A stretch of 64,000 nucleotides of DNA from Pectobacterium sp. PL152 (GCA_021907015.1 CP091064.1:1116001-1180000); one strand, 5' to 3'. Counted from the stretch's first letter, positions 1 through 10,612 are shown. Made by a program: numbers and translations. Notes: a model not told the origin generated them from the letters alone.

Positions 1-75
1 GAGCAGCACCTGAGGCGCGGTATGTAGCGCCGTTATGACATCATCCAGCACGGCGCTGACGGGCGGTAAAATCAC
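1..75 (-). CDS. hrpB: ATP-dependent RNA helicase HrpB, N-terminal fragment
   Basis: Only the first ~25 residues lie in the window; the gene runs off the left edge. Read on the minus strand from a GTG at 75-73, the peptide begins with ILPPVSAVLDDVITALHTAP, which resembles the start of the DExH-box helicase HrpB. A GGAG ribosome binding site sits five bases before the GTG. It is divergent from thpR, as in E. coli. The assignment rests on a short peptide plus synteny. Confidence 0.7.
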   Translation of the reverse strand, partial: MILPPVSAVLDDVITALHTAPQVLL

Positions 76-122
76 AACATCTCCGTATAAGGTTAACTTT
101 CAGCGGCGAGCATTGTAGCATC

Positions 123-689
123 ATGATGAATGTAGCATCGGATGGAATCAGAACAGAGAGATCGCCATGTCAGCCCCCGCCGCCTGTTTTTGCCCTATCA
201 CTACCGGAAACCACGCAGCAAGAGATTATCCGCTGGCGTGCCGAGCGTTTCGCCCCGGAAGCGGGTCGTCCGGTCGCGGCGGCCAATCTTCATCTGACGC
301 TGGCTTTTTTAGGTGACGTTAGTGAACAAAAAGCGCAGGCCTTACGGACATTGGCGGGCCGCATCCGTCAGCCTGTATTTTCCCTTACGCTGGATGACGC
401 CGGACACTGGCCGCGCCCCGGCGTTGTCTGGTTGGGCTGCCGCCGCGCACCGCGTGACCTGCTACAGCTCGCGGAACTGTTGCGTTCTCAAGCCGCACGC
501 AACGGCTGTTATCAAACGGCATTACCTTTTCATCCACACATTACGCTATTGCGCGGCGCGACTCGTCCCGTTGCGATCCCCCGCCACCTTCAGTTGGCAG
601 GTCGATATGACGCAATTTTCGCTTTACGAATCACTTTTCGACAATGGCAAAACCCGCTATCAACAGTTGGAAAGCTGGTCATTTATTAA
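123..689 (+). CDS. thpR: RNA 2',3'-cyclic phosphodiesterase (2'-5' RNA ligase family)
   Basis: Belongs to the 2H phosphoesterase family; ThpR opens 2',3'-cyclic phosphates on RNA and can ligate tRNA halves through 2'-5' bonds in vitro. Both signature HxT motifs are present, HLTL at residues 57-60 and HITL at 139-142 of the open frame. The open frame begins at 123, but its first ~20 residues are not family-like. An ATG at 167, preceded by AGAGAG, would encode MSAPPPVFALSLPE, matching the usual ThpR start, if the five-C run at 174-178 had four Cs. Removing that base gives 173 residues, about the family length. The true start is therefore probably 167, with a 1-base over-call. It is divergent from hrpB and followed by a structured repeat and sfsA. 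Confidence 0.88.
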   Translation: MMNVASDGIRTERSPCQPPPPVFALSLPETTQQEIIRWRAERFAPEAGRPVAAANLHLTLAFLGDVSEQKAQALRTLAGRIRQPVFSLTLDDAGHWPRPGVVWLGCRRAPRDLLQLAELLRSQAARNGCYQTALPFHPHITLLRGATRPVAIPRHLQLAGRYDAIFALRITFRQWQNPLSTVGKLVIY

Positions 690-706
690 ATAAGAAAATA
701 GTTAGA

Positions 707-974
707 TATACCCTAAATAATTCGAGTTGCATGACAAAACGTTATCGTTTTGAACAACGCTCTGCGTTGACCCTTTAGGCAAGGCCCATTTATGGCCTTG
801 TAACGCGGCAACCGAGCGAATCCCCAGGAGCTTACACAGGTAAGTGACTGGGGTGAAATAAGGACAAATCGGCTTAGCCGATTTGAACGCCGCTTGCGGC
901 GGCCCTTCAGGGCGAGGCTCAGAACTGAGCCAAGTATTGCCAACGCACAAGCAGCTTGAAGTATGACGGGTATA
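707..974. repeat. MITE-like structured intergenic repeat, copy 1
   Basis: A ~268 bp non-coding element whose partner lies at 6542-6816 in the same orientation. It opens with TATACCCTAAATAATTCGAG and closes with an imperfect inverted version, GCTTGAAGTATGACGGGTATA, so the ends look like terminal inverted repeats with a TA-rich border. Inside are several perfect stems, for example CAAATCGGC/GCCGATTTG at 865-885, AAGGCC/GGCCTT near 781-799 and CGCCGC/GCGGCG near 888-902. Short open frames across it are not gene-like. It ends 21 bp before the sfsA start codon. Family name not recognised with certainty. Confidence 0.85.
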
Positions 975-995
975 AACGAACAAAACAGGATACAC

Positions 996-1673
996 ATGAA
1001 CTATACCCCACGTTTACAACCTGCCCGGTTGATTAAACGTTACAAACGCTTTTTGGCCGATGTCGTGACCCCGGAAGGCGAGACGCTCACGCTGCACTGT
1101 GCCAATACCGGCGCGATGACGGGCTGTGCGACGCCCGGAGATACCGTCTGGTACTCCACATCCGATAACCCTAAACGGAAGTATGCGCACAGCTGGGAAC
1201 TGACAGAAACGCAACAAAATCACTGGATTTGTGTCAATACTCTGCGTGCCAACACATTATTGTACGAAGCCTTATTGGAGAATCGTATAGAAGAGCTGTC
1301 GGGCTATTCAGACGTAAAAACGGAAGTGAGATACGGTACGGAAAATAGCCGAGTCGACGTGCTTTTACAGGCGCCAGACAGGATTGACTGCTATATTGAA
1401 GTGAAATCTGTCACATTATTGCAACATGAATGTGGTTACTTTCCCGATGCAGTGACGCTCAGAGGGCAAAAGCATCTGCGTGAACTGCAACAGATGGTTT
1501 CCAATGGAAAACGCGCAGTGCTGTTTTTCGCCGTGCTCCATTCAGGAATCCAACAGGTTTCCCCGCCCGGCATATTGATGCACGCTATGCGGAATTATTT
1601 ACAGAAGCACAGCGGGCAGGGGTTGAAATTTTATGTTACGGCTCCACATTATGCCCTGACGGTATTACATTGA
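996..1673 (+). CDS. sfsA: Sugar fermentation stimulation protein SfsA
   Basis: A 225-residue protein matching SfsA along its length: an N-terminal OB-like nucleic-acid binding segment ([17 protein letters not shown] at the start) followed by a nuclease-like domain containing the IEVKSVTL motif. SfsA is reported as a DNA-binding protein that stimulates maltose metabolism genes; its biochemical role is unsettled. The ATG at 996 is chosen because AGGA lies seven bases upstream and the protein start matches the family. It sits between thpR and dksA as in E. coli. A structured repeat ends just upstream, so its promoter may lie in or before that repeat. Confidence 0.95.
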   Translation: MNYTPRLQPARLIKRYKRFLADVVTPEGETLTLHCANTGAMTGCATPGDTVWYSTSDNPKRKYAHSWELTETQQNHWICVNTLRANTLLYEALLENRIEELSGYSDVKTEVRYGTENSRVDVLLQAPDRIDCYIEVKSVTLLQHECGYFPDAVTLRGQKHLRELQQMVSNGKRAVLFFAVLHSGIQQVSPPGILMHAMRNYLQKHSGQGLKFYVTAPHYALTVLH

Positions 1674-1965
1674 CGCACAAACTACCGTTGTTGGGATGAA
1701 GTAAAAGCATTGCATAACACGCCGAACGCACCACCAAAGGCGTAACACATTGTTTATTATTTAATGTAAGCAGGTTGTTCCTCACACTTTATCAGGCCGG
1801 TGTCAGGAAGCATTGCCAACCCCATCTTCATCTGCTATTTATAGCGGCCTGTTTTTTCCCCTTTGGGGGCCGATATACCCAGATAGCTGAAGTTATGGCC
1901 AACAACGCCGCAATTTCACTGCATAAAAGGGTATTATGCGTGTCGTGTTATGTAGGAGAAGCAAC
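1674..1965. other. sfsA-dksA intergenic region
   Basis: About 290 bp without a coding signal. It should contain the dksA promoter, but I cannot place convincing -10 and -35 boxes by eye. A run of TTTATTATTTAATG near 1751 is AT-rich. No clear terminator for sfsA. Confidence 0.4.
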
Positions 1966-2421
1966 ATGCAAGAAGGGCAAAACCGTAAGACATCTTCTCT
2001 GAGCATTCTCGCAATTGCCGGAGTAGAGCCGTACCAGGAGAAGCCGGGCGAAGAGTATATGAACGACGCTCAGCTGGCTCATTTCAAGCGTATTCTTGAA
2101 GCATGGCGCAACCAACTCATGGATGAAGTGGATCGTACGGTATCGCACATGCGCGATGAAGCCGCTAATTTCCCCGATCCCGTGGATCGCGCAGCGCAGG
2201 AAGAAGAGTTCAGTCTCGAACTGCGTAACCGTGACCGTGAGCGCAAACTGATCAAGAAAATCGCCAAAACGCTGGTGAAAATCGAAGAAGAGGATTTCGG
2301 ATTCTGCGAATCCTGTGGCGTCGAGATTGGCATCCGCCGTCTGGAAGCACGTCCGACTGCCGATCTGTGTATTGACTGCAAGACACTGGCAGAGATACGC
2401 GAAAAGCAAATGGCAGGCTAA
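1966..2421 (+). CDS. dksA: RNA polymerase-binding transcription factor DksA
   Basis: DksA binds the secondary channel of RNA polymerase and works with ppGpp to repress rRNA promoters and activate amino-acid promoters. The 151-residue product has the exact E. coli length and nearly the same sequence. The coiled-coil tip motif DPVDRA (D71, D74, A76) and the four zinc-binding cysteines (C114, C117, C135, C138 in CESC and CIDC) are intact. The ATG at 1966 follows TAGGAGAAGC, a good ribosome binding site. gluQ follows on the same strand and is probably co-transcribed. Confidence 0.98.
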   Translation: MQEGQNRKTSSLSILAIAGVEPYQEKPGEEYMNDAQLAHFKRILEAWRNQLMDEVDRTVSHMRDEAANFPDPVDRAAQEEEFSLELRNRDRERKLIKKIAKTLVKIEEEDFGFCESCGVEIGIRRLEARPTADLCIDCKTLAEIREKQMAG

Positions 2422-2609
2422 TTTTCCTGTCCAGAATCGGCTCCTGCCCGTCGCGGGGCCGACTCCAGGAACGCTACCGCTGATGAATGATGTTCATCAC
2501 TCTATCTTCTGTCTGGATAAAACGCTGACGAGATAGCATCAACCCCTTATGTCTGGAACTGTTTGTTTTACACAAAAATAGTTTTACCGAAACGACCCCT
2601 TCTCCTGAA

Positions 2610-3532
2610 GTGAATCCCTTTACTGAAACCGACCACTACGTCGGACGTTTTGCGCCTTCTCCCTCTGGCGATCTGCATTTTGGCTCACTCATCGCCGCAC
2701 TGGGTAGTTATCTTCAGGCGCGTTCCCAACAAGGGCGCTGGCTGGTACGTATTGAAGACATCGATCCGCCACGGAAATTCCCGGAGCCGCCTCCCGTATA
2801 CTCGCCCAGTTAGAACATTACGGCCTGTATTGGGACGGCGAGGTGATGTACCAGTCACAGCGCCATGCACGTTACCGCGAGATCCTTCAGCAGCTTCGAC
2901 AGCTGGGAATGAGCTACTACTGCACCTGTACGCGTAGCCGTATTCAGCAGCTAGGTGGACACTATGACGGCCATTGCCGGACGCGTAACCTGCCCTCCGA
3001 TAACGCCGCGCTACGCCTGCGCCAAACAACGCCGGTATTTCACTTTCACGATAAATTGCGTGGCGAACTGTATGCCGACACGGCACTCGCGCAGGAAGAT
3101 TTTATTATCCACCGCCGCGATGGGCTGTTTGCCTATAATCTGGCCGTCGTGATCGACGATAACGATCAGGGTATTACGGAGATCGTGCGCGGCGCCGATC
3201 TGATCGAGCCGACAGTGCGGCAAATTTCACTCTATCAGAAGCTGGGCTACGCGATCCCTACCTATGTTCATCTGCCGCTGGTGCTGAATACAGAAGGAAA
3301 TAAACTGTCCAAACAGAATCATGCCCCAGCGCTGCCGAACAGCGATCCGCGTCCCGTGCTGCTGGCTGCACTGCAATTTTTGAATCAACCGCTGCCGGAA
3401 AACGGTCAGGATATGACGCTTTCCGCATTGCTGGCATGGTCTGTCGCGCACTGGTCACTTGATATCGTCCCGTTGCAAGCGGCAATAAACGCGTCCGCGA
3501 TCACATCAGCATTCTCAAAGGGGCATTGGTGA
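2610..3532 (+). CDS. gluQ: Glutamyl-Q tRNA(Asp) synthetase, apparent 1-base frameshift
   Basis: GluQ is a truncated glutamyl-tRNA synthetase paralogue that attaches glutamate to the queuosine base in the tRNA-Asp anticodon. The first frame carries the class I signature region [14 protein letters not shown], and the downstream frame (from 2843) carries YYCTCTR and the [11 protein letters not shown] motif. The frames join if one G is added to the GG at 2773-2774, giving [20 protein letters not shown] and a 307-residue protein, the family size. The start is a GTG at 2610 with a weak ribosome binding site, so the exact start is uncertain. The stop at 3530-3532 is secure. Confidence 0.9.
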
Positions 3533-3668
3533 GCTATGATTAGCCGCTATTTTTAGTGACGCGTCATCCTTAGCCGTCACCTTTGCAGGCCATCGTCGGG
3601 GCGATGTCAAAAATATCTCCCGGACGTTTTTTGCTGTGCCGTTGATTTATCCATCACTATCGAGGTGT

Positions 3669-5084
3669 ATTATCTTTTCCCGAGTTGCTAATTTTTGCCG
3701 TAAAGTACTGAATCGTGAGAACGACATGGTCGAATCAGAGGAACCACATCAGCATCTGACGGTGATTCCGCGTGACCAACACACTATTTCACGCAGCGAC
3801 ATCAGCGATAACGCGCTGAAAGTACTTTATCGCCTGAACAAAGCGGGCTACGAGGCTTATCTGGTTGGCGGCGGCGTACGTGACCTGCTGCTGGGCAAAA
3901 AGCCGAAGGATTTTGATATCACCACTAACGCCACGCCCGATCAGGTGCGCAAGTTGTTCCGCAACTGTCGTTTGGTTGGGCGTCGTTTCCGTCTCGCCCA
4001 TATCATGTTCGGGCCAGAGGTGATTGAAGTTGCCACGTTCCGTGGTCACCACGATCAACATCAGGAACAGCAGGAAACCAAGAATTCTTCTCAGCAGGCT
4101 CAGAGCGGCATGCTGCTGCGCGACAATATTTTCGGCTCGGTTGAAGAAGACGCACAGCGCCGCGATTTCTCGATCAATAGCCTCTATTACAGCATCGCTG
4201 ATTTCAGCGTTCGTGACTACACTGGTGGTCTGAACGACCTGCGTCAGGGCGTCATCCGTATGATTGGCGATCCCGAAACGCGCTACCGTGAAGACCCGGT
4301 GCGTATGCTGCGCGCCGTCCGTTTCGCTGCCAAGCTGAACATGACGGTCAGCCCGGAAACCGCTGAGCCGATTCCTCGTCTGGCCTCACTGTTGCACGAT
4401 ATTCCTGCGGCGCGCATGTTTGAAGAGTCGCTGAAGCTGCTTCAATCAGGCTATGGCTATCCAACCTATAAAATGCTGTGTGAATACCAGCTGTTCCAGC
4501 CGCTTTTCCCGCTGCTGAGTCGCTACTTCACACCAAACGGCGATTCCACATTGGAGCGTATGGTTGCACAGGTGCTGAAAAATACCGATCAGCGCCTGCA
4601 AAATGACATGCGGGTCAATCCGGCGTTTTTGTTTTCCGCCATGCTGTGGTATCCGCTGGTTGAGCATGCGCAAAAGCTGGCCCAGGAAAGTGGTCTGGCT
4701 TACTTCGATGCCTTCTCGCTAGCGATGAACGATGTACTGGATGAACAGTGCCGTTCTCTGGCCATTCCTAAGCGCATTACGTCGTTAGTTCGTGATATTT
4801 GGCAGTTGCAAACGCGCCTGTCGCGTCGTCAGGGTAAACGCGCTTATAAACTGATGGAACACCCTAAATTCCGCGCCGCGTATGACCTGCTTTGTCTGCG
4901 TGCCGAAATCGAAAATCATCAGGAGCTGCTGCGCCTGGCTCAGTGGTGGGGAGAATTCCAGGTTGCCGCACCGCCGCGTCAGCAAAACATGCTGAAATCT
5001 CTGGATGATGGCCCGACGCCACACCGCCGTTCCCGCCCTCGCCGACCGCGTAAACCGACAGCGGCCCGCAGAGATCAAGCCTGA
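3669..5084 (+). CDS. pcnB: Poly(A) polymerase I, non-AUG start
   Basis: PcnB adds 3' poly(A) tails that promote RNA decay and controls ColE1 plasmid copy number through RNA I. The nucleotidyltransferase core is clear: [20 protein letters not shown] with the GG and DxD motifs, then [13 protein letters not shown]-like and [17 protein letters not shown] segments, and a basic Arg-rich tail ([16 protein letters not shown]). The conserved N-terminus [12 protein letters not shown] has no ATG; it is preceded by ATT ATC at 3669-3674 and GAGGTG at 3662-3667. E. coli pcnB is known to initiate at AUU, so I place the start at the ATT. The in-frame ATG at 3726 would delete conserved sequence. The stop overlaps the folK start by one base. 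Confidence 0.93.
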   Translation: MIFSRVANFCRKVLNRENDMVESEEPHQHLTVIPRDQHTISRSDISDNALKVLYRLNKAGYEAYLVGGGVRDLLLGKKPKDFDITTNATPDQVRKLFRNCRLVGRRFRLAHIMFGPEVIEVATFRGHHDQHQEQQETKNSSQQAQSGMLLRDNIFGSVEEDAQRRDFSINSLYYSIADFSVRDYTGGLNDLRQGVIRMIGDPETRYREDPVRMLRAVRFAAKLNMTVSPETAEPIPRLASLLHDIPAARMFEESLKLLQSGYGYPTYKMLCEYQLFQPLFPLLSRYFTPNGDSTLERMVAQVLKNTDQRLQNDMRVNPAFLFSAMLWYPLVEHAQKLAQESGLAYFDAFSLAMNDVLDEQCRSLAIPKRITSLVRDIWQLQTRLSRRQGKRAYKLMEHPKFRAAYDLLCLRAEIENHQELLRLAQWWGEFQVAAPPRQQNMLKSLDDGPTPHRRSRPRRPRKPTAARRDQA

Positions 5085-5614
5085 TGGTACGTGTGTATCT
5101 GGCGCTGGGCAGCAACCTTGCCCAGCCTTTGCAACAGGTGCGCGCAGCATTGTCTGCGCTGGACACGATTCCACACACTCGCGTCGTTTGCTGCTCCTCA
5201 TTTTATCGTAGCCGCCCGCTTGGCCCGCAGGATCAACCAGACTACCTCAACGCCGTCGTTGAGCTGGAAACCGCATTAGCGGCCGAATCGCTGCTGGATC
5301 ACACACAAGCCATCGAGCTGGAACAAGGCCGTGAACGCAAGGAACACCGCTGGGGCCCGCGCACGTTGGATCTGGATATTCTGCTGTTCGGCGATGTCGT
5401 CATCCAGACTGAACGTTTGACCGTGCCGCATTACGACATGAAAAATCGCGAATTCATGCTCTATCCGCTCGCGGAAATCGCCCCTGAACTGACATTCCCC
5501 GACGGTGAAACGCTCACTCAACGGCTAACCCATGTTGACCGCAACGGTCTGACCTTATGGGATAATGAACGGTGGGATGACGAGAAGCCGACCGGAACAT
5601 TCGGTTCCCCATAG
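5084..5614 (+). CDS. folK: 2-amino-4-hydroxy-6-hydroxymethyldihydropteridine pyrophosphokinase
   Basis: FolK (HPPK) transfers pyrophosphate from ATP to 6-hydroxymethyl-dihydropterin in folate synthesis. The 176-residue protein has the signature RWGPRTLDLDILLFG at residues 89-103, including the metal-binding aspartates D96 and D98, and the N-terminal YLALGSNL loop. The ATG at 5084 overlaps the pcnB TGA, so the two are translationally coupled. About ten residues longer at the C-terminus than the E. coli protein. Confidence 0.97.
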   Translation: MVRVYLALGSNLAQPLQQVRAALSALDTIPHTRVVCCSSFYRSRPLGPQDQPDYLNAVVELETALAAESLLDHTQAIELEQGRERKEHRWGPRTLDLDILLFGDVVIQTERLTVPHYDMKNREFMLYPLAEIAPELTFPDGETLTQRLTHVDRNGLTLWDNERWDDEKPTGTFGSP

Positions 5615-5718
5615 CCATCACATCTGCAACTTGACGCGCGACGGGTATATCGCTACTCGTCGGCTTACATTAGAATGTCCCCCTCAATTCTTCGCCCTAT
5701 TGACATAGGAAGACCGTC

Positions 5719-6515
5719 ATGAAACCGACGACTATCTCCCATTTGCGCCAATGGAAACAAGATCAGCGAAAATTCGCTACGATTACCGCTTACGACGCCA
5801 GCTTCTCCCGCCTGTTTTTGAACAAGGCATCCGTGTAATGCTGGTCGGTGACTCACTGGGCATGACCGTGCAGGGTCACGATTCCACATTGCCCGTGACC
5901 ACAAACGATATCGTTTACCACACGCAGTGTGTTCGCCGCGGCGCACCACTGGCGCTGGTTCTCTCCGATATGCCTTTTATGACCTATGCCACGCCGGAAC
6001 AAACGTTCAGCCAGGCCGCAGAGCTGATGCGCGCAGGCGCAAATATGGTGAAGCTGGAAGGTGGAAGCTGGCTTGCGCCAACGGTAAAAATGCTGACCGA
6101 ACGCGCCGTGCCAGTTTGCGGCCATCTGGGTCTGACACCGCAATCCGTTAACATCTTCGGCGGCTATAAAATTCAGGGCCGGAGCGAAAGCGATGCCAAT
6201 CAGCTACTGGCCGATGCCCTCGCACTTGAGGAAGCCGGTGCACAGTTGCTCGTGCTGGAATGCGTTCCTGTCGCGCTAGCTAAACGCGTAACGGACGCGC
6301 TGTCGATTCCAGTGATCGGCATTGGCGCAGGCAACGTTACCGACGGACAAATTCTGGTCATGCATGATGCTTTCGGCATTACCGGTGACAACACGCCTAA
6401 GTTTGCCAAGAACTTTCTGGCACAAAGCGGGGGCGATATCCGCGCGGCAGTGCGTTTGTATGCACAAGAAGTCGAACAGGGTATTTACCCGGCCGAAGAA
6501 CATTCATTTCATTAA
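5719..6515 (+). CDS. panB: 3-methyl-2-oxobutanoate hydroxymethyltransferase, apparent frameshift
   Basis: PanB converts 2-oxoisovalerate to ketopantoate using methylene-THF, the first committed step of pantothenate synthesis. The ATG at 5719 begins [19 protein letters not shown], the conventional PanB start, behind TAGGAAGACCGTC. The frame breaks in the T run at 5815-5819; adding one T gives [20 protein letters not shown] and a 265-residue enzyme. The [20 protein letters not shown] and MVKLEGG motifs are intact downstream. Without the correction an artificial start at 5751 appears. A structured repeat separates it from panC. Confidence 0.93.
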
Positions 6516-6541
6516 AAAACGAGCATTCCGTTAATCGGACT

Positions 6542-6817
<276 letters not shown>

Positions 6818-6834
6818 TTTTTAGGAGTACGAGT

Positions 6835-7689
6835 GTGTTAATAATCGAAACCCCTCTGCTGCTGCGCCGCGAAGTCCGCCGCTGGCGTCAGGAAGGGAAA
6901 CGCATTGCTTTGGTTCCCACCATGGGTAACTTGCATGACGGACACATGACGCTGGTCGATGAAGCCAGGTCTCGCGCCGACATCGTTATTGTCAGCATTT
7001 TTGTCAATCCCATGCAGTTTGAGCGGCCAGATGATTTAGCCCGCTACCCGCGGACATTGCAGGAAGACTGCGAGAAATTGAATCGCCGCGGTGCCGATCT
7101 GGTTTTCGCACCGAGCCCCGATGTGATATACCCCAATGGGCTGGAATCACAAACGTTTGTCGATGTGCCTGGACTGTCTTCTATGTTGGAAGGTGCCAGC
7201 CGTCCCGGCCATTTTCGCGGCGTAGCCACCATCGTTAGCAAGCTGTTCAATCTGGTACAGCCAGATGTAGCCTGCTTCGGTGAAAAAGATTACCAGCAGT
7301 TAGCACTGATTCGGCAGCTCGTCCGCGATATGGGCTATGACATTGATATCATCGGTGTCCCTATCGTGCGTGCCAAAGACGGTTTGGCATTGAGCTCGCG
7401 TAATGGCTACCTCAGTGCTGAAGAACGCCAGTTGGCGCCAACACTTTATCAGCTGATGATGGCGCTTTCCGCGCAATTGGACAACGGCGATCGCCAGATA
7501 GACACATTGCTGGAACAGACGGCAGAGCAGCTGCGCGAAGCGGGTTTTACGCCTGATGAACTGTTTATCCGCGATGCTGATACGCTACAACCGCTGAACA
7601 CTGCCAGCACACGAGCAGTGATTTTGATGGCTGCCTGGTTAGGCAAGGCCAGATTGATTGATAACCACCAGGTCGATTTGACTGTATGA
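6835..7689 (+). CDS. panC: Pantothenate synthetase (pantoate-beta-alanine ligase)
   Basis: PanC joins pantoate and beta-alanine through a pantoyl-adenylate. The 284-residue product has the adenylate-forming motif [14 protein letters not shown], the [10 protein letters not shown] strand, FGEKDYQQL and [14 protein letters not shown]. The GTG at 6835 is chosen because the protein then begins [17 protein letters not shown] like other PanC proteins and AGGAG lies seven bases upstream. The upstream leader derives from the repeat at 6542-6816. panD follows 17 bp downstream. Confidence 0.97.
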   Translation: MLIIETPLLLRREVRRWRQEGKRIALVPTMGNLHDGHMTLVDEARSRADIVIVSIFVNPMQFERPDDLARYPRTLQEDCEKLNRRGADLVFAPSPDVIYPNGLESQTFVDVPGLSSMLEGASRPGHFRGVATIVSKLFNLVQPDVACFGEKDYQQLALIRQLVRDMGYDIDIIGVPIVRAKDGLALSSRNGYLSAEERQLAPTLYQLMMALSAQLDNGDRQIDTLLEQTAEQLREAGFTPDELFIRDADTLQPLNTASTRAVILMAAWLGKARLIDNHQVDLTV

Positions 7690-7706
7690 ACCGAGGTAAC
7701 AAAGCG

Positions 7707-8087
7707 ATGATACGTACCATGCTGCAAGGCAAGCTGCACCGGGTCAAAGTGACTCAGGCTGACTTGCATTATGAAGGCTCTTGCGCCATCGATCAGGATT
7801 TTATGGATGCCGCTGGCATTCTGGAATACGAAGCGATTGATATCTACAACGTTGATAACGGTCAGCGTTTCTCTACCTACGCCATTGCAGGCGAAAGAGG
7901 TTCACGCATTATCTCCGTAAACGGTGCAGCCGCTCGCCTTGCCTGCGTGGGCGACAAACTGATTATCTGTTCCTATGTGCAAATGTCCGACGAGCAAGCC
8001 AGAAGTCACAACCCCAAGGTTGCCTATTTCTCTGGCGATAACGAACTGCAACGTCAGGCCAAAGCGATTCCGGTTCAGGTTGCCTGA
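7707..8087 (+). CDS. panD: Aspartate 1-decarboxylase proenzyme
   Basis: PanD makes beta-alanine from aspartate, supplying the second substrate of PanC. The 126-residue product has the family length and the self-cleavage site G24-S25 in HYEGSCAID, where Ser25 becomes the pyruvoyl group. The ATG at 7707 begins [16 protein letters not shown] as usual; an in-frame upstream ATG at 7686 would overlap the end of panC. It is the last gene of the panBCD cluster, followed by a hairpin terminator. Confidence 0.98.
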   Translation: MIRTMLQGKLHRVKVTQADLHYEGSCAIDQDFMDAAGILEYEAIDIYNVDNGQRFSTYAIAGERGSRIISVNGAAARLACVGDKLIICSYVQMSDEQARSHNPKVAYFSGDNELQRQAKAIPVQVA

Positions 8088-8097
8088 TCGCTAAGCT

Positions 8098-8120
8098 AAA
8101 GGCGGTGTTACCACCGCCTT
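8098..8120. terminator. Bidirectional terminator between panD and yadH
   Basis: The stem GGCGGTG/CACCGCC at 8101-8107 and 8112-8118, with loop TTAC, is flanked by AAA on the left and TT on the right. It lies between convergent panD and yadH. The U tail is short in both directions. Confidence 0.65.
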
Positions 8121-8132
8121 CTCATTCACCTA

Positions 8133-8903
8133 CTACGTCCGCAGCCCACGTCCGCGCTCAATCAGCCACCAGACCAGCAGATAAAACACCACGATAAAGG
8201 CAATCAGTACCGACATCGTAAACAGCAGTGGCACGTCCTGAATTCCGAGGAAGCCGTAACGGAAGCCGCTAATCATGTACACCACCGGGTTCAGTTTAGA
8301 CACAGCCTGCCAGAACGGTGGCAGCAACGTCAGTGAGTAAAACACCCCGCCCAGATAGGTCAGCGGCGTTAACACAAACGTCGGAATCAGGCTGATATCA
8401 TCAAAGGTTTTCGCAAAGACCGCGTTCAATAATCCCGCCAGCGAGAACAGCATTGCCGTCAATAATAGCGTCAGAACAATGACCCACCAGGCATGAACGT
8501 GCAGCGGGACGAAGAACAACGATACCGCCGTTACCAAAATCCCCACGCACAGGCCACGTGCGATACCCCCGCCAACATAGCCCGCGATAATCACGTGAGT
8601 CGGCACGGGCGCAACCAGCAGTTCCTCAATGTTGCGTTGAAACTTGGCGCTGAAGAAGGAAGAGGCCACGTTGGCATACGCGTTGGTGATCACCGCCATC
8701 ATGATCAAACCCGGTACGATAAACTGCATGTAGGTAAAACCGTGCATTTCACCGATACGCGAGCCAATCAGGTTACCGAAAATAATAAAATACAGCGTCA
8801 TGGTGATCACTGGCGGCACCAGCGTCTGAATCCAGATACGCCCAAATCGAGTGACTTCTTTCACCCAGATACTCTGTAGCGCCACCCAATACAAATGCAT
8901 CAT
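8133..8903 (-). CDS. yadH: ABC-2 type transporter permease YadH
   Basis: An integral membrane protein of 256 residues with about six hydrophobic segments and the ABC-2 superfamily pattern, including FTYMQFIVPGLIMMAVITNAY and a conserved NP-x-VY near the C-terminus (LNPVVYMISGFRYG). It forms the membrane part of an exporter with YadG; the substrate is unknown. Its ATG overlaps the yadG stop by four bases, indicating translational coupling. Confidence 0.93.
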   Translation of the reverse strand: MMHLYWVALQSIWVKEVTRFGRIWIQTLVPPVITMTLYFIIFGNLIGSRIGEMHGFTYMQFIVPGLIMMAVITNAYANVASSFFSAKFQRNIEELLVAPVPTHVIIAGYVGGGIARGLCVGILVTAVSLFFVPLHVHAWWVIVLTLLLTAMLFSLAGLLNAVFAKTFDDISLIPTFVLTPLTYLGGVFYSLTLLPPFWQAVSKLNPVVYMISGFRYGFLGIQDVPLLFTMSVLIAFIVVFYLLVWWLIERGRGLRT

Positions 8904-9832
8904 GCCTTATCTCCCTTACCGCTTGTCCCATTCACCAGCGTGACAAACAGCTCTTCCAACCGATTCGCTTTATTACGCATACTTAATATCGTTATCCCCT
9001 GTGCGTTTAGCTGGCTGAATAGCGCATTCATGCCTTGCTCACGCATCACATCGACTTCCAGCGTTGACGTGTCCGTCAGGCGGAACGTGTAGCCTTCAAG
9101 CTGCGGCAGCGGGCTTTTCGCCGCCAGATCGAAAATAAACGTTTCTGATTTCAACTTGCCAAGCAGCTGCTTCATTGAGGTATTTTCCACCAGCTCTCCC
9201 CGCTGGATGATCCCAATGTTGCGGCACAACATTTCCGCTTCTTCCAGATAGTGCGTCGTCAGGATAATCGTGGTGCCCTGTGCGTTCAGCTCCTTCAAAA
9301 AGCCCCACATAGAACGACGTAATTCGATATCTACACCGGCGGTCGGTTCATCAAGAATCAGCAGTTTAGGCTCGTGCATTAGCGCACGTGCAATCATGAG
9401 ACGACGCTTCATCCCACCGGACAACATCATCGCCTTTTCGCTGCGTTTCTCCCATAGATCCAGCTGTTTCAGGTATTTTTCCGCACGCAGCAAAGCATCC
9501 TGACGTTTCACGCCATAGTAGCCAGCCTGATTAACCACAATCTGTAATACCGTTTCGAACGGGTTGAAGTTAAATTCCTGCGGGACCAGCCCCAGTTGGC
9601 GTTTTGCATTCACTTTATCCAGCTCAAGGTCATAGCCGAAGACGCGAACTTTACCGGCGGTTTTGTTCACCAGCGAGCTGATAATCCCAATCGTGGTGGA
9701 TTTTCCCGCGCCATTTGGCCCCAGTAGCGCATAGAAATCCCCCGCTTCCACGTTCAGGTCGATCCCTCGTAACGCCTTGACGCCTCCCGGATAGGTTTTG
9801 GTTAATTGCGCCAGTTCCAGTGCATATGTCAT
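8900..9832 (-). CDS. yadG: ABC transporter ATP-binding protein YadG
   Basis: A 310-residue ABC ATPase. Walker A is GPNGAGKST (around residues 38-46), the signature is LSGGMKRR, Walker B is LLILDEPTAGVD, and the switch histidine is in LTTHY. The C-terminal extension matches the drug/oligosaccharide exporter subfamily. It is expected to power the YadH permease. It is divergent from can. Confidence 0.94.
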   Translation of the reverse strand: MTYALELAQLTKTYPGGVKALRGIDLNVEAGDFYALLGPNGAGKSTTIGIISSLVNKTAGKVRVFGYDLELDKVNAKRQLGLVPQEFNFNPFETVLQIVVNQAGYYGVKRQDALLRAEKYLKQLDLWEKRSEKAMMLSGGMKRRLMIARALMHEPKLLILDEPTAGVDIELRRSMWGFLKELNAQGTTIILTTHYLEEAEMLCRNIGIIQRGELVENTSMKQLLGKLKSETFIFDLAAKSPLPQLEGYTFRLTDTSTLEVDVMREQGMNALFSQLNAQGITILSMRNKANRLEELFVTLVNGTSGKGDKA

Positions 9833-9970
9833 AAGAAATGGATTGCCTTATTATCAGTGAGTTCTACAGGTTCGAAGTTATGATGGAGATAAACTATCGT
9901 TTTTCAAACGACGCATGTTGCCTTATATTACTCCTCACTGCCCCTTGTTTGTTACAGGTCATTTACTTTC

Positions 9971-10612
9971 ATGAAAGAAATCGAAACGCTCATCGCGAAC
10001 AACCAGCTTTGGTCTAAAACGATGGTGGAAGAGGATCCTGGCTACTTTGAACGTCTGGCGCAGGCACAACGTCCCCGTTTTCTATGGATTGGATGCTCGG
10101 ACAGTCGCGTACCTGCGGAAAGTCTGACCAGCCTTGAGCCTGGTGAACTGTTTGTTCACCGCAATGTCGCAAATCTGGTTATTCACACCGACCTCAATTG
10201 CCTGTCTGTCGTGCAATATGCCGTCGAAGTTCTCGAAGTCGAACACATTATCATCTGCGGCCACTACGGCTGCGGCGGTGTTCAGGCTGCGGTGGAAAAC
10301 CCGGAACTGGGTTTGATTAACAACTGGCTGCTGCATATCCGTGATTTGTGGTACAAGCATAGTTCGCTGCTGGGGGAATTGCCTCCCGAACAGCGCCTGA
10401 ACACGCTTTGTGAAATCAACGTTGTCGAGCAGGTGTATAACCTCGGCCACTCCACCATCATGCAGTCCGCATGGAAACGTGGACAGAAAGTCACGATCCA
10501 CGGTTGGGTTTACGGTATTCAGGATGGCCGCCTGCGCGACCTGGAAGTGACAGCGACCAACCGGGAAACGCTGGAACAGCGTTATCGCCGTGCAATTTCC
10601 TCTCTGCCTTGA
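9971..10612 (+). CDS. can: Beta-class carbonic anhydrase
   Basis: Can interconverts CO2 and bicarbonate and supplies bicarbonate for carboxylations in ambient air. The 213-residue protein has the zinc ligands C42, D44, H98 and C101 in WIGCSDSR and [10 protein letters not shown]. It begins [16 protein letters not shown] like the E. coli enzyme. It lies next to yadGH and hpt, as in E. coli. Confidence 0.98.
   Translation: MKEIETLIANNQLWSKTMVEEDPGYFERLAQAQRPRFLWIGCSDSRVPAESLTSLEPGELFVHRNVANLVIHTDLNCLSVVQYAVEVLEVEHIIICGHYGCGGVQAAVENPELGLINNWLLHIRDLWYKHSSLLGELPPEQRLNTLCEINVVEQVYNLGHSTIMQSAWKRGQKVTIHGWVYGIQDGRLRDLEVTATNRETLEQRYRRAISSLP

Noticed and set aside
702-997. Overlapping minus-strand open frames of 94-97 codons before sfsA
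   Set aside because: They are produced by the structured repeat at 707-974, occur in several frames at once and resemble no protein.
8493-8879. A 128-codon plus-strand open frame opposite yadH
   Set aside because: It is the antisense shadow of yadH, with low-complexity His/Arg/Asn composition and no family similarity.
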